A DNA stretch of 64,000 nt from Pedobacter ghigonis (GTDB taxonomy: Bacteria > Bacteroidota > Bacteroidia > Sphingobacteriales > Sphingobacteriaceae), in assembly GCF_903166585.1 (NCBI RefSeq), contig NZ_CAESCM010000007.1:1-64000 (forward strand), read 5' to 3'. How positions within the stretch are numbered: position 1 is the first letter of the stretch; every line of letters starts with the position of its first letter. The notes under the pieces were generated by a model. That model was not told the origin of the DNA and did not search any database. It saw nothing but the letters and a program-made list of their open reading frames with translations. Positions 46,254-56,800 of this stretch are shown here, piece by piece. Position numbers and translations under genes: made by a program.

Positions 46254-46803
46254 CTGGTTGGTGTCCTCACCGACCAGCTAAGTTCCATTCTTACTGTTCC
46301 AAACACCGTCGTTACTCTTCAAAACACCGCCGTTAGCCTTAAAACTGTCGTCGTTACTGTTCAAAATGCCTCCGTTACTGTTCAAAATGCCACCGTTAGC
46401 GTTAAAACTGTCACCGTTACTGTTAAAACTACCACCGTTACTGTTCAAATTGCTTCCGTTAGTATTCAAACTGCCTCCGTTATTGTTAAAACTGCAACCG
46501 TTACTGTTCCAAACGCCATGGTTTGTGTCCACACGAACCATTTTCTTCCCCTACTGGTTGGTGTCCTCACCAACCAGCCGAGTCCATCCTATCCAAACAA
46601 CCCTTCCGTGTTTCTCCGTGCATCCGTGGCCATACTTTTTTCGAATGCCATGGTTCGTGTCCGCACGAACCATTTTCATTTAACCACAAAGGCACAAGAC
46701 ACACCAAGTATTTTTCCCTACTGGTTGGTGTCTTCACCGACCAGCTAAGTCCCATCCCATCCACACAACCTTTTCCGCGTTTCTCCGTGCATCCGTGGCT
46801 GGT
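46254..46803. repeat. Mosaic of 24-bp palindromes and duplicated 85-bp blocks
   Basis: Three hairpins of type CTGGTTGGTG-TCCT-CACCAACCAG lie at 46254-46277, 46554-46577 and 46721-46744. Two of type ATGGTTCGTG-TCCG-CACGAACCAT lie at 46518-46541 and 46650-46673. All have 10-base arms and a 4-base TCNN-type loop. In addition 46547-46631 and 46717-46803 are copies of each other ending TTTCTCCGTGCATCCGTGGC. Confidence 0.8.
46297..46506. repeat. Minisatellite: ten tandem copies of a 21-bp unit
   Basis: Ten units of exactly 21 bp, each like TTCAAAATGCC-ACCGTTACTG, run without gaps and are followed by a partial eleventh. On the minus strand an open frame from 46541 to 46278 reads each unit as a seven-residue repeat, Asn-Ser-Asn-Gly-Gly-x-x. 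Because the unit is a multiple of three, the frame stays open even if no protein is made. No spacers separate the units, so it is not a CRISPR array. Confidence 0.85.
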
Positions 46804-46817
46804 AACATCAACGCTCC

Positions 46818-49040
46818 CTAATCCGTCAACGTAAAGTCTTTCTCCAGCTTAATATTGTTCGAAGCCGTCCCAATCATCAGTTTAAAATCGCCGGGCTCGG
46901 CACCCCATTTTAACTGCTGGTTGTAAAAAGACAATTTCTCTTTATCAATCGTAAAGCTGATGGTTTTACTTTCTCCTGCATTGAGCATCACTTTCCGAAA
47001 ATCTTTCAGTTCTTTAACAGGGCGCGCTACTGAAGCAAACTTATCCTGCAAATACAGCTGAACTACTTCTTCGCCAGCGTACTTACCTGTATTTTTTAAA
47101 GTAAAATTCACGGTGATTTTATCGTTCATGCCCATCTGGGTTTTATTCAGTACCAAAGCATTGTAATCGAAAGTGGTATAGCTTAAGCCATAACCAAATG
47201 CAAATTTCGGACTGTTAGGCATATCTAAATAAGCCGAGCGGTAACGCGTATCTTTGTCGTTCTTAGCGGGCCTGCCTGTGCTTAAATAATTATAATACAA
47301 TGGAATCTGGCCTTCGTCACGTGGGAAAGTCATCGGTAATTTACCCGAAGGATTGTAATCGCCATACAACACATTGGCCATGGCATTACCGGCCTCGCTA
47401 CCCAGCCACCAGGTATACAGAATAGCCGGAGCATGATCGGCTGTCCAGTTGAAAATTAGCGGGCGACCGGCCATTACCAGTACAACTACAGGCTTACCGG
47501 TAGCCTGAACTGCTTTAATTAAATCTTCCTGTACGCCCGGAATACGGATATTGGCCCTGCTTTTGGCCTCGCCGCTCATATCTAAAGTTTCGCCAACGGC
47601 CATAATTACCACATCAGCCTGCCTGGCCACTTCAACCGCCCCAGCAAAATCTGCTTTCGACGAATCGGCCACTTCGCAACCTTTGGCGTACAAAAGTTCG
47701 GTTTGGTTACCCACCTTATTTTTTAAACCCTGGTATAAGGAAACCAGGTTATCTTTTTCCCATGCAATTGACCAAAAGCCCTGCATATCTTTTTCTGATT
47801 TGCCCAGCGGACCAATTACAGCAATCTTTTTTAAGCTTTTGGATAAGGGCAATAGTTGGTTATCGTTTTTTAGCAGCACCATGCTTTTTTGAGCCATGGT
47901 TAAAGCAGCTTTTCTGTTCTCTGCTGAGTTTAATTCCTTTTCCTGACGGCTCTCGTTACTAAAACGATAAGGATCATCGAACAAACCGAGTTCAAATTTC
48001 TTGCGCAAAATCCTCCTAACGGCATCATCAACCAAGGCGAGCGGAACTTTTTTATCGGACACTAATTTGGCTAAACTGGGCAAATAGCTCCTGCTTTCCA
48101 TGTCCATATCGCTACCCGCTTTAATGGCCAGTTCGGCTGCCTGTTCTTTATCTTTGGCGTAACCATGGGCAATCATCTCGCCGATTGATCCCCAGTCGCT
48201 CACCACAAAACCATTGTATTTCCACTGGCCTTTCAAAATGTCGCGCTGTAAATAACTGTTTCCGGTAGCCGGGATGCCGTTCAGGGTGTTAAAAGCATTC
48301 ATAAAAGTAGCCGCACCAGCATCAACCGCAGCCTTAAATGGCGGCAGATAGGTTTCCCATAAAGTATGTTCGCTCATGTCGACTGTGTTATAATCCCTAC
48401 CGGCAATGGCAGCACCATAAGCGGCAAAATGTTTGGCGCAGGCCATAATGGCATCCAGTTGACCTAAGCCTTTACCCTGAAAGCCCTTTACACGTGCAAA
48501 AGCAATTTTAGAGCCGAGGTAAGTATCTTCGCCGGCACCTTCCATCACCCTGCCCCAACGTGGATCGCGTGCAATATCAACCATGGGTGCAAATGTCCAG
48601 TGTACTCCCGAGGCAGCGGTTTCGCGGGCGGCAACACGTGCAGCATTTTCCATTTCGGCTAAATCCCAGCTTGCGGCTTCGGCCAGGGGAATGGGAAAGG
48701 TTACGCGGTAACCATGAATCACATCTAAACCAAAAATCAAGGGGATCTTCAGGCGCGATTGCATCGCCACTTCCTGTACTTCGCGGGTTTCTTTGGCACC
48801 ACGTACGTTTAACATGGAACCCAGTTTACCATCGCGGATATCTTTTAATTTATTTGGATTATTGGTAATCGGGCCGGTAGCATCGCGATCGCCGGTGTAC
48901 TGGTTCAACTGCCCGATTTTCTCTTCTAAGGTCATCAGTTTTAAAACCGAATCGATTTTCTTTTCTATTTTTTTATCCTGTGCGCCCGCAGTGGTTACAG
49001 AAAGGCCTAAAATTAAGGCCAGTGAAAGATATTTTCTCAT
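46818..49040 (-). CDS. bglX: GH3 beta-glucosidase-type glycoside hydrolase (BglX-like)
   Basis: 740 residues with a signal peptide ending near TTAGAQD. The layout is that of BglX: an N-terminal barrel (IPLIFGLDVIHGYRVTFPIPLA, then AYGAAIAGRDYNTVDMSEHTL), the nucleophile Asp in GFVVSDWGSIGEM near residue 277, the alpha/beta sandwich (LVVVLVMAGRPL-like segment VVVLVMAGRPLIF), and a fibronectin-like C-terminal domain. It cuts beta-linked glucose or xylose from oligosaccharide ends in the periplasm. It lies 12 bases after GH10, so the two are co-transcribed. The gene symbol rests on overall similarity and not on tested activity. Confidence 0.93.
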   Translation of the reverse strand: MRKYLSLALILGLSVTTAGAQDKKIEKKIDSVLKLMTLEEKIGQLNQYTGDRDATGPITNNPNKLKDIRDGKLGSMLNVRGAKETREVQEVAMQSRLKIPLIFGLDVIHGYRVTFPIPLAEAASWDLAEMENAARVAARETAASGVHWTFAPMVDIARDPRWGRVMEGAGEDTYLGSKIAFARVKGFQGKGLGQLDAIMACAKHFAAYGAAIAGRDYNTVDMSEHTLWETYLPPFKAAVDAGAATFMNAFNTLNGIPATGNSYLQRDILKGQWKYNGFVVSDWGSIGEMIAHGYAKDKEQAAELAIKAGSDMDMESRSYLPSLAKLVSDKKVPLALVDDAVRRILRKKFELGLFDDPYRFSNESRQEKELNSAENRKAALTMAQKSMVLLKNDNQLLPLSKSLKKIAVIGPLGKSEKDMQGFWSIAWEKDNLVSLYQGLKNKVGNQTELLYAKGCEVADSSKADFAGAVEVARQADVVIMAVGETLDMSGEAKSRANIRIPGVQEDLIKAVQATGKPVVVLVMAGRPLIFNWTADHAPAILYTWWLGSEAGNAMANVLYGDYNPSGKLPMTFPRDEGQIPLYYNYLSTGRPAKNDKDTRYRSAYLDMPNSPKFAFGYGLSYTTFDYNALVLNKTQMGMNDKITVNFTLKNTGKYAGEEVVQLYLQDKFASVARPVKELKDFRKVMLNAGESKTISFTIDKEKLSFYNQQLKWGAEPGDFKLMIGTASNNIKLEKDFTLTD

Positions 49041-49052
49041 GGATGTAATTTG

Positions 49053-50126
49053 CTATTTAACGCCGTCTAAAATCCCCTGGTAAGCTGCTTTCCGCTGGTA
49101 TTGTGCATCGAAGGGCAAGGGCCAGTCGGCATGTTTATAAAACAGTGGAATCCAGCTATCGCCATCAGTAACATTCCATTGGGTAATGCCAAACTGCTGA
49201 TTTTTGGGTATGGCATTATAAGCTTTAACAATGGTTTTATATTTGGCTGCCTGTTGCTCACCTAAGGCGACAGTATAAGTTGCGCCAGGTGTATTGGCAG
49301 CATTTAGGGAGATATCAACTTCAGAGATGTGGACTTTTAGCCCGGTTGCCGCAGCAGTTGCAATTGCGGCAGTTAAATTAGCATCGGTTTGGGTTACGTT
49401 GGTGTGCATTTGCAAGCCAATTCCATCAATTGGAATGCCTTTGCTTTTTAACCCGTTAACCAGATTTAATATGGCGGTACGTTTAGTTGAACTGTACTCA
49501 TGCCCGTAATCATTGTAAAATAGCAGGGCATCGGGATCTGCCTCATGTGCATACTGAAATGCCCTGCTGATATAATCTGCGCCCAGTTTCTGTAGCCAGA
49601 TCGTGTTGCGCAAAGTACCATCTTCGTTAACCGCTTCGTTCACCACATCCCACGAAACTACCTTACCTTTAAAATGCCCCACAACGGTTTGGATATGGGT
49701 TTTCAGTATATTTTCCCAATCGGCTGTGCTGCCCTGAAAATTCTTTAGCCAATCGGGTAAAGACTGGTACCAGTTTAAGGTATGGCCATGTACGCGCTTG
49801 CCATTGGCCCTGGCAAAATCAACCAGGTAATCGGCATCACTCCAGGTGTAGGTATCTTTAGCGGGATGAACCGAAGCAAATTTCATTGCGTTTTCGGCGG
49901 TAACGCTGTTAAATTCTTTTATTACCAGATTACGATAACTGGCATTGCTCTTTAACAAACTTACATTCAAAGCTGCACCTATCGGGAAGGGCATCTTTTT
50001 TTGCAAGCTTTCTTCTGCCTTGATCACCGGAGTATCGATACTGGTACCCTTGGCACAAGAAATGGTTAACAATGATGCCGAAAGCATCATTTTAGTAGCA
50101 AAACCAATTGTCGTAAATCTGTTCAT
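49053..50126 (-). CDS. GH10 endo-beta-1,4-xylanase
   Basis: 357 residues with a lipoprotein-like signal (MMLSASLLTISC, Cys24), so it may be anchored to a membrane. The barrel has FNSVTAENAMKF, HTLNWYQSLPDWL, the acid/base Glu in VSWDVVNEAVNEDG (about 162) and the nucleophile in LKVHISEVDISL (about 267). One domain only, which is usual. GH10 attacks xylan backbones and accepts glucuronic acid side groups. Together with the beta-glucuronidase-like GH2 four bases upstream and UxuA, it keeps a glucuronoxylan-like target possible. Confidence 0.95.
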   Translation of the reverse strand: MNRFTTIGFATKMMLSASLLTISCAKGTSIDTPVIKAEESLQKKMPFPIGAALNVSLLKSNASYRNLVIKEFNSVTAENAMKFASVHPAKDTYTWSDADYLVDFARANGKRVHGHTLNWYQSLPDWLKNFQGSTADWENILKTHIQTVVGHFKGKVVSWDVVNEAVNEDGTLRNTIWLQKLGADYISRAFQYAHEADPDALLFYNDYGHEYSSTKRTAILNLVNGLKSKGIPIDGIGLQMHTNVTQTDANLTAAIATAAATGLKVHISEVDISLNAANTPGATYTVALGEQQAAKYKTIVKAYNAIPKNQQFGITQWNVTDGDSWIPLFYKHADWPLPFDAQYQRKAAYQGILDGVK

Positions 50127-50130
50127 CTTT

Positions 50131-51960
50131 TTATTTGTATTTGACCTGCATTTGGCCGTAAAAATCTTTTAGTACATAAAAGGCTTTCTTCTTCTTACCG
50201 GTTTCACTAATTAAGCCTTTGCGGTTCCAGAAATTCTGGTAAATCGGGTGTTGTCTTCTGGGTGAGCGGAAGTCGGTTAAAATCCAGGGAGTCATGCCAC
50301 GCAGTGCGCCAATTTTGCTCAACAGGGTAATCTGGTTTTTGTATAAAGCTTCCTGGTATTCTTCACTCCAGCGTGTATTTTCATCGGCGTGGAAACCACC
50401 TAAGGCATCGCCGCCAAACTCGGTAATCACCACCGGTTTTTTGTACTTGATATCGAAATTGTATTTGGTAATTTCGGAAGGATTGCCTCCCCAGTACCAG
50501 CCGGCGTACTCGTTAAAACTTACCAGGTCTATTTTTTCGCCAAGCGGATCGTTTAAAATAATGTTGTTTCCTTCGCGGTGTACCTCCAAAGCTGCAGCAA
50601 CTAAACGCGTATCGTCTAAATTGCGGGCAGTTTCGGCCAGGTTGCTCATAAAGCTCAAACGGGCGCTACTCAGCGGTGTTTCATTCCCTATCGACCAAAC
50701 AATTACACTGGCGCGGTTTTTATCGCGTACAATTAAATCGGTTAATTGTTGCTTGGCATTGGCATAAGTGGCAGGGTTAGTCCAGCTGATGGTCCAGTAA
50801 ACCGGAACCTCGGCCCAAACCAATAAGCCCATCTCGTCAGCCAAACGAATCATTTCTTCGTTATGCGGATAATGTGCCAAACGCACATAGTTGCAATTCA
50901 TATCTTTTGCCCACTGCAACATCATGCGCATATCGCCTTCCGAACGTAAACGGCCGGCCAGAAGTGGGTTTTCATCGTGCAGCGAAATCCCTCTCAAGAA
51001 AACAGATTTGCCGTTTAACAAAATGCTGTCGCCATCCGCCTGTATGGTTCTGAAACCAATTTTATCGTTAATATCTTCTTTATCGGTTTTAATGTTTACC
51101 GCGTAAACCTTAGGGGTTTCGGGCGACCAAAGGTTCAGGTTATTCCAGATAAACTCATCGGCAATTTTCCCTTCACCATCAGTTTTGTATTTCTTCTCTA
51201 ACTTAAGCTCCGGAATAGACAATGTAACTTCCTGCCCTGAAGTCGCATCGGCAAGTTTCACCGTAAAATTTAACAGGTTATTATTGCCTTTAACAAGCTG
51301 CAATTTATAATCGCTGATAAAATGCTCCGGAAACTCGGCAAGGAAAACATCGCGGGTAATGCCCCCATAATTCCACCAGTCGGTATTTACGGTTGGGATT
51401 TCGTCTTGCTTGCGGATATTATCTACTTTAAGTACGATAGAATTTTCGCCCGCTTTTAAATTGCTGGTTACATCGAACTGAAAAGGTGTAAAACCACCTT
51501 TGTGCACGCCCAGCTTTTTACCGTTCAGGTACACATGCGCCTCGTAGTTAACCGCACCGAAATACACAAAATATCTTTTTCCTTTTTCGGGTTTTGCATC
51601 AAACTTTTTGCGTAACCAAACATTGCCCTCATAAAGCTCTAATTTTTCTGATTGCGAATTCCAGTCGCCAGGAACATTCATTTGTGGCGAATGGTCGAAA
51701 TCATACTCAATCAATTCTGACTTATCTTTCTGCACTTTATCATCAAAATAGCCTCCGGTTCCGGTCTTAGACTGATCGAACGGTTCGTGACGGTAATCGT
51801 AGTAACCGTTTTCATAAGGATCTACAATATAGTTCCATTTACCATTCAGGCTCTGGATTTTACGCGCCTGAATATTCTGTATAGCGGTAACCTGACCGTA
51901 ACTAACTGATGAAAGAAGCGAAAAGCAGATTAAAAATACGCTATAGGTTCTTTTTAGCAT
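50131..51960 (-). CDS. GH2 beta-glucuronidase-type glycoside hydrolase
   Basis: 609 residues with a signal peptide ending near SSVSYGQ. It is a compact three-domain GH2, the size of beta-glucuronidases: SLNGKWNYIVDPYENGYYDYR at the start, DWWNYGGITRDVFLAE in the first domain, the acid/base Glu in VIVWSIGNETPLSS (about 425) and the nucleophile Glu in PVVITEFGGDALGG (about 512). NEYAGWYWG, seen in glucuronidases, precedes the nucleophile. It would release terminal glucuronic acid, feeding the pathway that ends in UxuA. The upstream gap of 102 bases to the SusD gene holds a strong hairpin. Confidence 0.9.
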   Translation of the reverse strand: MLKRTYSVFLICFSLLSSVSYGQVTAIQNIQARKIQSLNGKWNYIVDPYENGYYDYRHEPFDQSKTGTGGYFDDKVQKDKSELIEYDFDHSPQMNVPGDWNSQSEKLELYEGNVWLRKKFDAKPEKGKRYFVYFGAVNYEAHVYLNGKKLGVHKGGFTPFQFDVTSNLKAGENSIVLKVDNIRKQDEIPTVNTDWWNYGGITRDVFLAEFPEHFISDYKLQLVKGNNNLLNFTVKLADATSGQEVTLSIPELKLEKKYKTDGEGKIADEFIWNNLNLWSPETPKVYAVNIKTDKEDINDKIGFRTIQADGDSILLNGKSVFLRGISLHDENPLLAGRLRSEGDMRMMLQWAKDMNCNYVRLAHYPHNEEMIRLADEMGLLVWAEVPVYWTISWTNPATYANAKQQLTDLIVRDKNRASVIVWSIGNETPLSSARLSFMSNLAETARNLDDTRLVAAALEVHREGNNIILNDPLGEKIDLVSFNEYAGWYWGGNPSEITKYNFDIKYKKPVVITEFGGDALGGFHADENTRWSEEYQEALYKNQITLLSKIGALRGMTPWILTDFRSPRRQHPIYQNFWNRKGLISETGKKKKAFYVLKDFYGQMQVKYK

Positions 51961-52012
51961 AACTTAAGTTTTTATTAATTAATTGATTGTTCCAAAACTA
52001 ACAATTAATTAA

Positions 52013-52034
52013 CGGACGGTGTTTCCACCGTCCG
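52013..52034. terminator. Perfect hairpin between susD and the GH2 gene
   Basis: Arms CGGACGGTG and CACCGTCCG with a 4-base loop, 29 bases after the SusD stop. No clear T-run follows on the minus strand, so it may stabilise the SusC/SusD message or cause partial ending and not full termination. Confidence 0.6.
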
Positions 52035-52062
52035 CCTAAATTTGAGCAAAATCTAGTTTTTT

Positions 52063-53781
52063 TTAATAACCGGGGTTCTGTCCCAGCTTTGGTGCCTTGT
52101 TTAATTCGTTTTGTGAAAGCGGATATAAGTAGTTTTTAGCCGTAAAAACCCTGTTTTCTACCGTAAATGGCGTGTAGGTAAAGGTGGTTGGTCCTACCTG
52201 GGTAATCCGCATTCCTGTAACAGCTTTGTTAAATGTGGTCTCGCCTTCTTTCCACCTCCGCACGTCGTAAAAACGTTGTTCTTCGAAACAAAGCTCTACC
52301 CTACGCTCGTTACGGATACGTTTACGCAACTCTTCTTTGGTTGGTGCCACATAACCGTTTGCAGCGGGATTGGTCGTTTGCAAAGCAGGCATAGCCACAC
52401 CAGTTCTGCTTCTGATTGCATTTAAGCTTGTTAAAATCTGCGTTAATGCACCAGTACCCTGCGCCTCATTTAACGCTTCGGCATAATTCAATAGCACTTC
52501 TGCGTACCTGAAGAAAATCCACGGGCGACGTACTGTAGCGCTGTTTCCAGCCCATGATGCACTTTCGCTTAAATATTTACGCAGGTAATAACCGGTTTTG
52601 GTTGCATTTACATTTAAGCCCAAACCATCTTTACCACCTACAAAGGTTTCGACTGTTTTACTTTTAAAAGTTGAGCCATTGTACATAATGGCAAAATTTA
52701 AACGTGGATCGCGGTTGGTATAAGGCGCAGTTGCCGAATAGCCGGAAGCCGCATCGGTAATCATCCGGCCTGTGGTTTTCATTTCAAAGGCATCTACCAA
52801 TTCCTGTGTCGGATTTGTACGGCCATTGGCAGCATCGTAGCTCACCGGCGCATTATTCTGTTCGATGGTATTGGTGTTTAAGGTTGCTGTTGCAAAAATG
52901 GTTTCGATATTGAAAGCACCATTGTTCCATAACCAGATATTTGGGTAAGAAGTATAAATACCATGTTTACCGGTATCTATAATCCGCTTTGCAGCATCGG
53001 CAGCAGCCTGCCATTTGGCTACATCGCCACCCGGATTGTACAAGGGACTAGCTGCATACAGCAGTAACCTGGCTTTAAGTGCCATTGCAGCGGTTTGGGT
53101 AGCCCTGCCGCGCAAAGGTGTATTCCATTCTGTTGGAGATAGCGGCAGGCGCGTAATGGCTTCTTCGCAATCGGCAGAAATCTGTTTCACACAATCGTCA
53201 AAAGAGTTTCGCGGTAAATCCAGATCGTCGGTTACCGTAAGTGTACGCGTTACGATGGCAAAACTGCCATAACGTTTAAGCAATTCGAACTGGAAAAATG
53301 CACGTAAAAAATAAGCCTGACCTTTTAAGCGGGCAATTTGTGGTGCCATTCCCTGGTTTGCCGCATTGTTTAACGGAAAAGTTTCGTCGGCCGGTACGAT
53401 TACTGCCCCATCAATATTTTCGAGAAACATATTGGCCTTGCGAATACCCGAATACATGGCAAAATACACATCATCGAAAGTTTTAACCGGACTCCAGGTA
53501 CCATTATTCAAAATGTTTACGGATGAGTTTAGGTTAGAGTTAACGGCCTCATCAGATGCCGAAGCCAGTAACGCTCCATCATCCAGATCGTAACGATCGG
53601 AAAGTGATGCATAAACATTGTTCAGGAAATTACGGGCATAATCGGGATTGGCCCACAACTGCGCCTGTGTAATGTCGTTACCACCACTAAATTCGCCATC
53701 CTGAAGAAACCCGCTTTTTTTACATCCCGCCACGCAGATTACCGCAAGGATCAGGATTGAATAAAATATATTTTTTTTCAT
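52063..53781 (-). CDS. SusD/RagB-family glycan-binding lipoprotein (second of tandem pairs)
   Basis: 572 residues with lipobox LAVICVAGC (Cys20) and KK behind it. Family signatures: LKGQAYFLRAFFQFELLKRYGSFAIV, MALKARLLLYAASPLYNPGGD, and FRYAEVLLNYAEALNEAQG, ending RNERRVELCFEEQRFYDVRRW and LGQNPGY. It pairs with the SusC 67 bases upstream. It is related to the SusD at 56966 and to the broken one at 26534, so these arose by duplication. Surface lipoprotein. Confidence 0.95.
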   Translation of the reverse strand: MKKNIFYSILILAVICVAGCKKSGFLQDGEFSGGNDITQAQLWANPDYARNFLNNVYASLSDRYDLDDGALLASASDEAVNSNLNSSVNILNNGTWSPVKTFDDVYFAMYSGIRKANMFLENIDGAVIVPADETFPLNNAANQGMAPQIARLKGQAYFLRAFFQFELLKRYGSFAIVTRTLTVTDDLDLPRNSFDDCVKQISADCEEAITRLPLSPTEWNTPLRGRATQTAAMALKARLLLYAASPLYNPGGDVAKWQAAADAAKRIIDTGKHGIYTSYPNIWLWNNGAFNIETIFATATLNTNTIEQNNAPVSYDAANGRTNPTQELVDAFEMKTTGRMITDAASGYSATAPYTNRDPRLNFAIMYNGSTFKSKTVETFVGGKDGLGLNVNATKTGYYLRKYLSESASWAGNSATVRRPWIFFRYAEVLLNYAEALNEAQGTGALTQILTSLNAIRSRTGVAMPALQTTNPAANGYVAPTKEELRKRIRNERRVELCFEEQRFYDVRRWKEGETTFNKAVTGMRITQVGPTTFTYTPFTVENRVFTAKNYLYPLSQNELNKAPKLGQNPGY

Positions 53782-53848
53782 CTCTTTTAGTTTTTAAAGG
53801 TGAGGCTTAACGGTATTTACATCCCGGTAAACTTCACGGTCTTATCGT

Positions 53849-56800
53849 TTAAAATTTCAAATTCACACCGAACGAATATATTTTCATGTATGGATAAGAT
53901 GAATTGTAACCCGATTCAGGCAATTCAGGATCGATTGGCAGATCGCCCAGTTTATCGAAAGTTAGCAGGTTTAAACCACTTGCATAAAAACGCAGCTGCC
54001 TGATTTTTAACTTTTTGATAAATGAAGGCGAAAGCGAATAGCCGATCTCCACATTTTTTAACCTGATGTAATCGCCTGATCTGATCCAGAAATCGGAAGT
54101 AGCGGTATTGTTGCCACGATCGGTTAGCAGTAACCTCGGATAAGGAGCGCCCGGATTATCGGGTGTCCAGCGGTCTACACTGAACTGGTTTAAAAAGCCA
54201 TTATTAGTATTACCCGCATTTACCAGTTGTTGTATGGTAATTGAACGGCCACTGGTACCCTGAAACAAGAAGTTTGCATCAAAATTGGCATAAGAAACTG
54301 AGGCACCAAAGCCAAAATAAGCTTTAGGTACGAAGTTGAAATCGGTTCTCACACGGTCGAGGTCGTTAATTACGCCATCACCATTCTGATCTACATATTT
54401 AATATCGCCGGGTTTCACATCTTTTGATAAAATCTGTTTGGCGGAAGCATCAATCTGTGCCTGGTTTTGGAAGATACCATCCGAAATGAGCATCATGCTT
54501 ACATAACCTGCACCCGTGTTGGCAGTAGCCGCCGGAGAAATTACGCTCGAAATGGGGTGTCCCAATTGTTTCTGATAGTCGGGCAAGCCTGCTCCTTCGT
54601 TAATGGCCAGAATTTTACTCGTGTTGTAGGTAAAATTGCCGAACACATTCAGGTTTACGCCACCCAGTTTTTTATTGTAGTTTATGCCGGTTTCAAAACC
54701 TTTGTACGATGCCTCGCCTTCGTTAACATAAATTAGCGATTGCCCCAGCAAACTTGGTAATAGTGATGCCGTGGTTAAATCTTTCCGGTCTTCGTAAAAG
54801 TAATCGGCACTGATAGATAAAGCCTGTTTAAACAATTTGGCATCAAAACCTACACTGGTTTTATAGGCTTTCTCCCAGGTTAAGAAAGGGTTGGCCAAAG
54901 CCAGCTGACCCGAACCACTTACTCCGGCGAAACCTGTACCAAAGGTATAACCTGCAGCACTTCTGGTAAAGAAATCGTTATAAGCAAATCTTCTGGCCGA
55001 TCCGATAGCATCGTTACCCACCAATCCGTAAGATCCCCTGATCTTTAAGAAATCGAGAAAACTTGTTGAGCTTTTCATAAAATCCTCGTCAGAAATGATC
55101 CATCCCGCCGATGCGGCCGGGAAAAACCCATACCGCGAATCCGGCGCAAAATTTTCTGAACCGGCGTAAGAAGCGGTTAAATCAATAAAATAGCGCTGGA
55201 TATAATTGTATGATAAGCGGTTTGACCATCCTTCGCGGCGTACATCCAAACTGCCAAATGAGGCATAATTGGCCCTCGAAACACGGGTACTGAATTTAAT
55301 ATCGTGCTTTCCGAAGGTCCTGTTATAATCGAAACCTGCCCAAAATTCGCTTTTGCGTATGTTGCCCGAAAATGCATTGGGCTGATAATCTACCTTGGCA
55401 GGTGTGCCATAAGTAGTATAGGTTCCATCGGCTTTTAATTCAGAAGTGGCATACTGCTGGCTAAAACCCGAGCGGTATAATCCGGCGATATCATAAGCAT
55501 AAAAAACTTCACCAGTTAAGCCTTTTAATATGCCATCCATTTTTTGGCGGGCACTTAAAGTAGCCATCATATTGCGCACCAGATCGGTACTGGCTCCCCT
55601 GGCCTCGAGCATGGCCTGAGGGTTATTTTGAGAAAATATAGAAGTTCCGCCATACGATCCGTTAGTATTAATAACCGGAAAAGCATTGGCTGGCGTTGAG
55701 TAAACCGTTGAAAAAAAGGTTGCTGTACCTGCATTCGGGAAAGTAAGGTTGGTAATCCGTCCGCCGATATCTAAAGCTACATCCAGGTTCTTGTTTACGT
55801 GTAAATCGATGTTGGTCCTTAAATTATAGCGGTTAAAATCGGTATTGGCATCGTAAGTATCGTTATGGCCACCTTTGTAAAAACCTCCCTGCTGGTAAGC
55901 ACTTAATAAAGTATAATATTTAATAAAAGCATTACCACCGGTAACCGTAGCTACATAACGCTGGGTAGGCGCTACACGCTTAGTGAAATCGCGTACAAAG
56001 TTGTTGTTTGGATATTTAATGGGATCTGAGCCATCCTGATAAGCCTGTAAAGCTGCAGGACTGTAAACCGCTGCTCCGCCACTGTTAATGGAAGCTTCGT
56101 TGTATAAACTCGCATAATTGTAAGCATCTAAGGGCGCTGCAATTTGTAAAGGTGCCTGTAAGCCTGCCTGCGCATCGAAAGTAACGCTGGTAGAGGTTGC
56201 GCTGCCTCTTTTTGTTTTTACATAAATTACGCCATTGGCAGAGTACATACCGTACCAGGCCAGTGTTGCGGCATCTTTTAATACGCTTACACTTTCAATT
56301 TCGGCCAAATCCATCGATCTGAAATCGCGCTCAATACCATCTACCAGTACCAAAGGTTCCTGGTTGCTGTTGTAAGATGAGCGGCCACGGATTAAAAAGC
56401 TCGATACATCGTAACCAGGCTGTTGCGAACCACTTGGATAAATGGCCAATCCCGGTAGCCTGCCGGTAAATACATTGGTTAATGATGAAGATGGAATCTG
56501 AGGCAGATCATCGGTAGTAATGGTACTAATGGTGGCCGTAACCTCTCTTTTCTTCCTCACACCAAACGGAATGTACACATTGTCGTTATCGCCGGCATCG
56601 ATAAGTGCTTTGGTTAAAACTATATCGCCCTTGCTTACCTCCGAAGCAGGTTTAAGCACCATCAGGTAACCTACGTACTTAAAAACAATTACATCGCTGG
56701 TAGAGGTAGAAAGGGTAAAACTTCCGTCGGTACCAGTAATAACCGATTTATTGGTTTTATCTTCCTGGATAGAGATAGCTACCCCGGCCATTGGCTTTTT

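Noticed and set aside
46297..46506. Tandem array as a CRISPR
   Set aside because: The 21-bp units follow each other with no spacers and no cas genes are near.
46278..46541. An 87-residue Asn/Gly-repeat protein as a real gene
   Set aside because: The frame is explained by the 21-bp period and starts inside a palindrome; it has no signal, promoter or flanking coding pattern. Kept only as a finding.
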